Origin: an uncultured Pseudomonas sp.
GTDB lineage: Bacteria; Pseudomonadota; Gammaproteobacteria; Pseudomonadales; Pseudomonadaceae
NCBI RefSeq assembly: GCF_946885955.1
Contig: NZ_CAMPHI010000086.1
Location: 1-7,918, forward strand
Direction of reading: 5' to 3'
Length of the DNA: 7,918 nt
The position numbers were made by a program, and so were the translations under genes. Shown in pieces: positions 5,039-7,918 of this stretch. Under the pieces are notes generated by a model. That model worked only from the letters and a program-made list of their open reading frames with translations. It ran no database searches and had not been told where the DNA came from. The first letter of the stretch is position 1; each line of letters starts with the position of its first letter.

Positions 5039-6202
5039 ATGAATACAGCAGTAAATCTCAACATGGTTCATGAAGCCGAGGCCCAGCGCCAACACGCCCG
5101 GGTCAAACTGCCCTGCAAGCTGCAGTTCCAGACCAAGAATCGGCAGATCGTCGAAGCACAGCTGCTCGACCTGTCGGCCGGCGGCTTCAGCTTTATCGCC
5201 AGCCAGGAAATGCTGCAGGTCGGCGATTACCGCAATGGCAGCCTGCAGTTCCTGCTGGACGGCCTGAGCCTGGGCATCGATATCGAGTTCCAGGTGCGCA
5301 GCGTCGACGAAAGCCGCCGCATCGGCTGCCAACTGCACAGCCTCAGACCCAGCGAGCAATCGACCCTGCGCTACCTGATCAGCAACTACCTGGGCGGCGA
5401 ACTGATCAGCACCGGCGACCTGCTCAGCACCTTGCAGCGCGACAACTTCACCAAAGCCCGCAAGAACAAGGCCGGGTCCAGCTCCATGGGCGTTTTCGGC
5501 CGCCTGCGCGCAGTGACCATGAGCTTTGCCGTGCTGCTGGTCGGCGTCGCCGCGTTCGCCACCATCGCCCACTCGGTGTACGGCCTGTATTTCGTCACCC
5601 ATGCCAAATCGGCCATGGTCAACGTACCCAGCCTGCAAGTGACGATGCCCCGCGAAGGCATGGTCAACAGCCTGCTCGGCGCCGACGCCCAGGTCGAAAA
5701 GGGGGCGCCCATCGCCTCGTTCTCGACGTCCATGCTGGAGATGCTCAAAGGCCACCTGACCGACGATCAGCTGACCCCGGACAACGTCGAAGCGCTGTTC
5801 GGCAAACAGATGCAAGGCACCCTCACCAGCCCCTGTAACTGCAAGGTGGCCCGCCAGCTGGTGGCCGACGGCCAATTCGCCAGCAAGGGCCAGGTGATCT
5901 TCGAACTGGTTCCGCAGGACAGCCGCGCGAATATCGTCGCCAGCTTTCCCTATCGCGATCTCGAACGGGCCACCCCGGGCACCCGCGCCAGCTTCCAGCT
6001 GGCCAACGAAGACAGCCCGCGCTATGGCCGTATCGTCAGCAGCAGCCTGCACGAGGGCGGCCTGTCCTCGGACATCCGCGTGATCATCGAGCCGGAGCAG
6101 ACCCTGCCCAGCACCCTGGCCAGCCAACCGGTCGAAGTCACCCTGGACCGCGGCCCGTCGCTCGACTGGATGATCGACAAAGCCCTTGCGGCCGGGCTCT
6201 AG
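5039..6202 (+). CDS. alg44: Alginate co-polymerase Alg44, PilZ c-di-GMP receptor
   Basis: Alg44 is the c-di-GMP sensor of the polymerase complex; binding of the messenger switches on Alg8. The 387-residue product has a cytoplasmic PilZ domain at about 14-120. The RxxxR motif is RQHAR (Arg17, Arg21), the second motif is DLSAGG (Asp44, Ser46, 48-49), and Arg87 follows, so dinucleotide binding looks intact. A single membrane helix spans about 158-182 (VTMSFAVLLVGVAAFATIA). The rest (about 190-387) is periplasmic and resembles HlyD-type membrane fusion proteins, with VTMPREGMVNSLLGADAQVEKG and VFELVPQDS-like lipoyl/barrel segments. It is thought to bridge Alg8 to AlgK/AlgX. A CxC pair (Cys266, Cys268) in the periplasmic part could form or exchange a disulfide. 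The ATG at 5039 is preceded by AGGAAT (5025-5030). The stop codon overlaps the ribosome binding site of algK. Confidence 0.96.
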   Translation: MNTAVNLNMVHEAEAQRQHARVKLPCKLQFQTKNRQIVEAQLLDLSAGGFSFIASQEMLQVGDYRNGSLQFLLDGLSLGIDIEFQVRSVDESRRIGCQLHSLRPSEQSTLRYLISNYLGGELISTGDLLSTLQRDNFTKARKNKAGSSSMGVFGRLRAVTMSFAVLLVGVAAFATIAHSVYGLYFVTHAKSAMVNVPSLQVTMPREGMVNSLLGADAQVEKGAPIASFSTSMLEMLKGHLTDDQLTPDNVEALFGKQMQGTLTSPCNCKVARQLVADGQFASKGQVIFELVPQDSRANIVASFPYRDLERATPGTRASFQLANEDSPRYGRIVSSSLHEGGLSSDIRVIIEPEQTLPSTLASQPVEVTLDRGPSLDWMIDKALAAGL

Positions 6203-6207
6203 GAGGG
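6201..6207 (+). promoter_or_regulatory. algK ribosome binding site overlapping the alg44 stop codon
   Basis: AGGAGGG at 6201-6207 shares two bases with the TAG stop of alg44 (6200-6202) and lies 7 bases before the algK ATG. A ribosome ending on alg44 would sit on the algK site, so the two genes are probably translationally coupled, fixing their ratio. Confidence 0.8.
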
Positions 6208-6214
6208 CGACTTC

Positions 6215-7606
6215 ATGCCGACTCTAGCCCCCCAGCGCTTTGCCGCGTCGTTACTGGCTCTCTCGCTGGCCGCGCTGCTGCCCGGATGCGCCGACCTGCC
6301 CGACCAGCGCCTGGCCGTCGCCGCCCTACAGCGCGGCGATACCGCCACCGCCGAACGGCATTTCCGCCAGCTCGCGGAGCTTGGTTATGCCGACGCGCAA
6401 ATCGGCCTGGCCGATCTGCAACTGGCCGGCGGCAGCCCCGAGGACCGGTTGGCGGCGGAAAAAACCTACCGCCAGGCCCTGGCCCTCGACAACTCGCCGC
6501 GCACTCGGGCGCGCCTGGGCAAATTGCTCGCGCGTAAACCCGAGGCCAGCCCAGCCGAACGCCGCGAAGCCGCCGAATTGCTCGAGCAAACCCTGGCTCA
6601 GGGCGAATCGAGCAGCCTGATGCCATTGGCGCTGCTCTACCTGCAATATCCACAGGACTTTCCTCAAGTGAACATGCAGAAACGAATCGACACCTGGCGC
6701 CAGCAGGGTCATACCGAGGCCGACCTGGCGCAGATCATGCTGTATCGCGCCCAAGACACCTACGACCAGCATCTGGGTGAAATCGAGGGAATCTGTCAGG
6801 CCATGATCGAGCAGAACGATGTCTGCTACAGCGAGCTGGCAATCCTCTATCAGAAGCAAGGCAACAGCGAGCAACTGGAACCCCTGCTGCAACGCTTGAT
6901 GGCCGGCTACCGCAGCGGCGAGATCGACGCGAAACGGGTCGACGACGTCGCCTCGGTACTGGCCGACGACGAGCTGGGCAAGCCCGACCCGGAGAAAGCC
7001 CAGGAACTGCTCGAAGCCATCGCCCCCGAGCATCCCGCGGCCTGGGTGAGCCTGGCGCAGCTGCTCTACGACTACCCCGCCCTTGGCGATGTTGACGCCC
7101 TGATGGGCTATCTGGACCAGGGACGCGCCGCCGCGCTACCGCGCGCCGAACTGCTGCTCGGGCGTATCTACTACGAAGGCAAATTACTCCCGCAGAACCC
7201 GCAAAAAGCCGAGAAACACCTGCGCAAGGCCGCGCCCAGCGAGCCGAGTGCGAACTATTTTCTCGGCCAGATCTACCTGCGCGGCTACCTCGGCGACATC
7301 TACCCGCAGCAGGCCCTGGATCACCTGCTCAGCGCCGCCCGCGAAGGCCAGACCAGTGCCGACCAGGCCCTGGCCAGGATGTTCTCCCAAGGCAAGGGTA
7401 TCCAGCCGGACCTGGTCAGCGCCTATGTCTTCAGCCAACTGGCGCTACCCAAGAACACCCCGCAGACCACCGAGATGGCACGCGATATCGCCGCTCGCCT
7501 GAGCCCCGAGCAGCACCAGCGGGCCGAACAGTTACTCAGTGAAGAACGCCAATTGCGCGGCATTGCCCTGCAGCAATCAGCCCCCATGCAGGCACGTAAC
7601 CCATGA
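6215..7606 (+). CDS. algK: Alginate export lipoprotein AlgK (TPR/Sel1 repeats)
   Basis: AlgK is the outer-membrane lipoprotein scaffold that localises the porin AlgE and binds AlgX in the alginate export complex. The 463-residue product starts with a type II signal peptide, hydrophobic from about 9 to 22, ending in LPGC with Cys25 as the lipidated residue; proline two before the cysteine is unusual for a lipobox. The mature protein is almost all helical pairs. The N-terminal repeats include [20 protein letters not shown] (43-62), and the C-terminal Sel1-like units include [20 protein letters not shown] (311-330), [15 protein letters not shown] (346-360) and [19 protein letters not shown] (382-400). 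Cys194 and Cys204 fall in a segment where P. aeruginosa AlgK also has two cysteines. The C-terminus is about twelve residues shorter than P. aeruginosa AlgK as I recall it, lacking the acidic tail. The start at 6215 follows a perfect AGGAGG. Confidence 0.96.
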   Translation: MPTLAPQRFAASLLALSLAALLPGCADLPDQRLAVAALQRGDTATAERHFRQLAELGYADAQIGLADLQLAGGSPEDRLAAEKTYRQALALDNSPRTRARLGKLLARKPEASPAERREAAELLEQTLAQGESSSLMPLALLYLQYPQDFPQVNMQKRIDTWRQQGHTEADLAQIMLYRAQDTYDQHLGEIEGICQAMIEQNDVCYSELAILYQKQGNSEQLEPLLQRLMAGYRSGEIDAKRVDDVASVLADDELGKPDPEKAQELLEAIAPEHPAAWVSLAQLLYDYPALGDVDALMGYLDQGRAAALPRAELLLGRIYYEGKLLPQNPQKAEKHLRKAAPSEPSANYFLGQIYLRGYLGDIYPQQALDHLLSAAREGQTSADQALARMFSQGKGIQPDLVSAYVFSQLALPKNTPQTTEMARDIAARLSPEQHQRAEQLLSEERQLRGIALQQSAPMQARNP

Positions 7607-7620
7607 GCAAGGACCGACGG

Positions 7621-7918
7621 ATGAAAGTTAATCGCATTGCCAGCAGTCTCGGCATCGGCGTGTCCTTGCTCTCCGCGAGCTCGGTATGGGCGGTACAGAT
7701 GAGCGACGACAACTTCGGGGTCAACGTCAAGATCACCGTGCAATCGGAAGACGACCGTGACCTCGGCACCCGCGACGGCGGCGACATCAACGGCATCGGC
7801 CTGGATGTGCGGCCCTGGGTCTACGGCGAGCGCGGCGACTGGAGCGCCTTCGCCATGGGCCAGGCCGTGACCGCCACAGACGTGATCGAAACCGACACCC
7901 TGGAGTCCGGCGACAGCG
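7621..7918 (+). CDS. algE: Alginate outer-membrane porin AlgE, N-terminal fragment (cut by window edge)
   Basis: AlgE is the 18-stranded outer-membrane beta-barrel through which alginate leaves the cell. The 99 residues present begin with a Sec signal peptide, [24 protein letters not shown], with cleavage expected after A-24 (VWA/VQ). The first barrel strands follow: [43 protein letters not shown] and [15 protein letters not shown], which match the AlgE family closely. I chose the ATG at 7621 because AAGGA (7609-7613) lies 7 bases before it and many relatives begin with a similar short MK signal. An in-frame ATG at 7603 overlaps the algK stop (ATGA) and would add MSKDRR; it has a poorer ribosome binding site but cannot be excluded. 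The remaining strands lie outside the window. Confidence 0.94.
   Translation, partial: MKVNRIASSLGIGVSLLSASSVWAVQMSDDNFGVNVKITVQSEDDRDLGTRDGGDINGIGLDVRPWVYGERGDWSAFAMGQAVTATDVIETDTLESGDS

Noticed and set aside
3877..5073. 398-codon plus-strand ORF overlapping alg8
   Set aside because: An out-of-frame shadow of alg8, rich in Arg, Pro and Ala, with no recognisable domain.
4997..6127. 376-codon minus-strand ORF opposite alg44
   Set aside because: Antisense shadow of alg44; Gln/Ala/Val-rich sequence with no family features.
1..7918. Mobile elements, CRISPR arrays, tRNA or rRNA genes
   Set aside because: I saw no transposase, terminal inverted repeats, regularly spaced repeats, or tRNA/rRNA-like stretches in the window.
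2111..7918. Treating the large gene cluster as a new system
   Set aside because: Gene order, lengths and catalytic residues identify it as the known alginate operon; novelty, if any, is in the non-coding control regions.

Overview
The window comes from a Pseudomonas (gamma-proteobacterium, or a close relative such as Azotobacter). The evidence is high GC with strong G/C preference at third codon positions, plus an unmistakable start of the alginate biosynthesis operon in the canonical order algD-alg8-alg44-algK-algE. The species cannot be fixed from this window. It is not an exact match to the P. aeruginosa proteins as I remember them; for example, Alg8, Alg44 and AlgK differ by one to a dozen residues in length.

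Layout. Bases 1-295 (minus strand) are the N-terminus of a type VI secretion spike protein, VgrG, cut by the window edge. A 352-base divergent intergenic region follows. Next is yaaA (648-1427, plus), a peroxide-stress protein, closed by a clear stem-loop terminator (1436-1462). Bases 1463-2110 form a long regulatory and leader region with no convincing large gene. It is locally AT-rich and holds candidate AlgU (sigma-22/RpoE-like) promoter elements, direct and inverted repeats, an AmrZ-like motif, and a 5' leader of roughly 340 nt or more. That leader contains a tiny ORF with a good ribosome binding site, directly followed by a hairpin. Then come algD (2111-3421), a structured 108-base gap, alg8 (3530-5011), alg44 (5039-6202), algK (6215-7606) and the start of algE (7621 to the window end).

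How the genes work together. AlgD makes GDP-mannuronic acid, the committed precursor. Alg8 (inner-membrane GT2 polymerase) and Alg44 (PilZ c-di-GMP receptor with a periplasmic domain) polymerise and translocate polymannuronate. AlgK (outer-membrane lipoprotein of TPR/Sel1 repeats) and AlgE (beta-barrel porin) export it. The known operon continues with algG, algX, algL, algI, algJ, algF and algA, which are outside this window. All catalytic and ligand-binding residues I could check in AlgD, Alg8 and Alg44 are present, so the pathway segment looks functional.

The genes themselves are a known system. The parts that may be undescribed are non-coding: the leader micro-ORF with adjacent rare arginine codons and an abutting hairpin upstream of algD, the algD-alg8 intercistronic stem-loop, and the repeat architecture of the algD promoter region. 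These are single-sequence observations and need comparative support.
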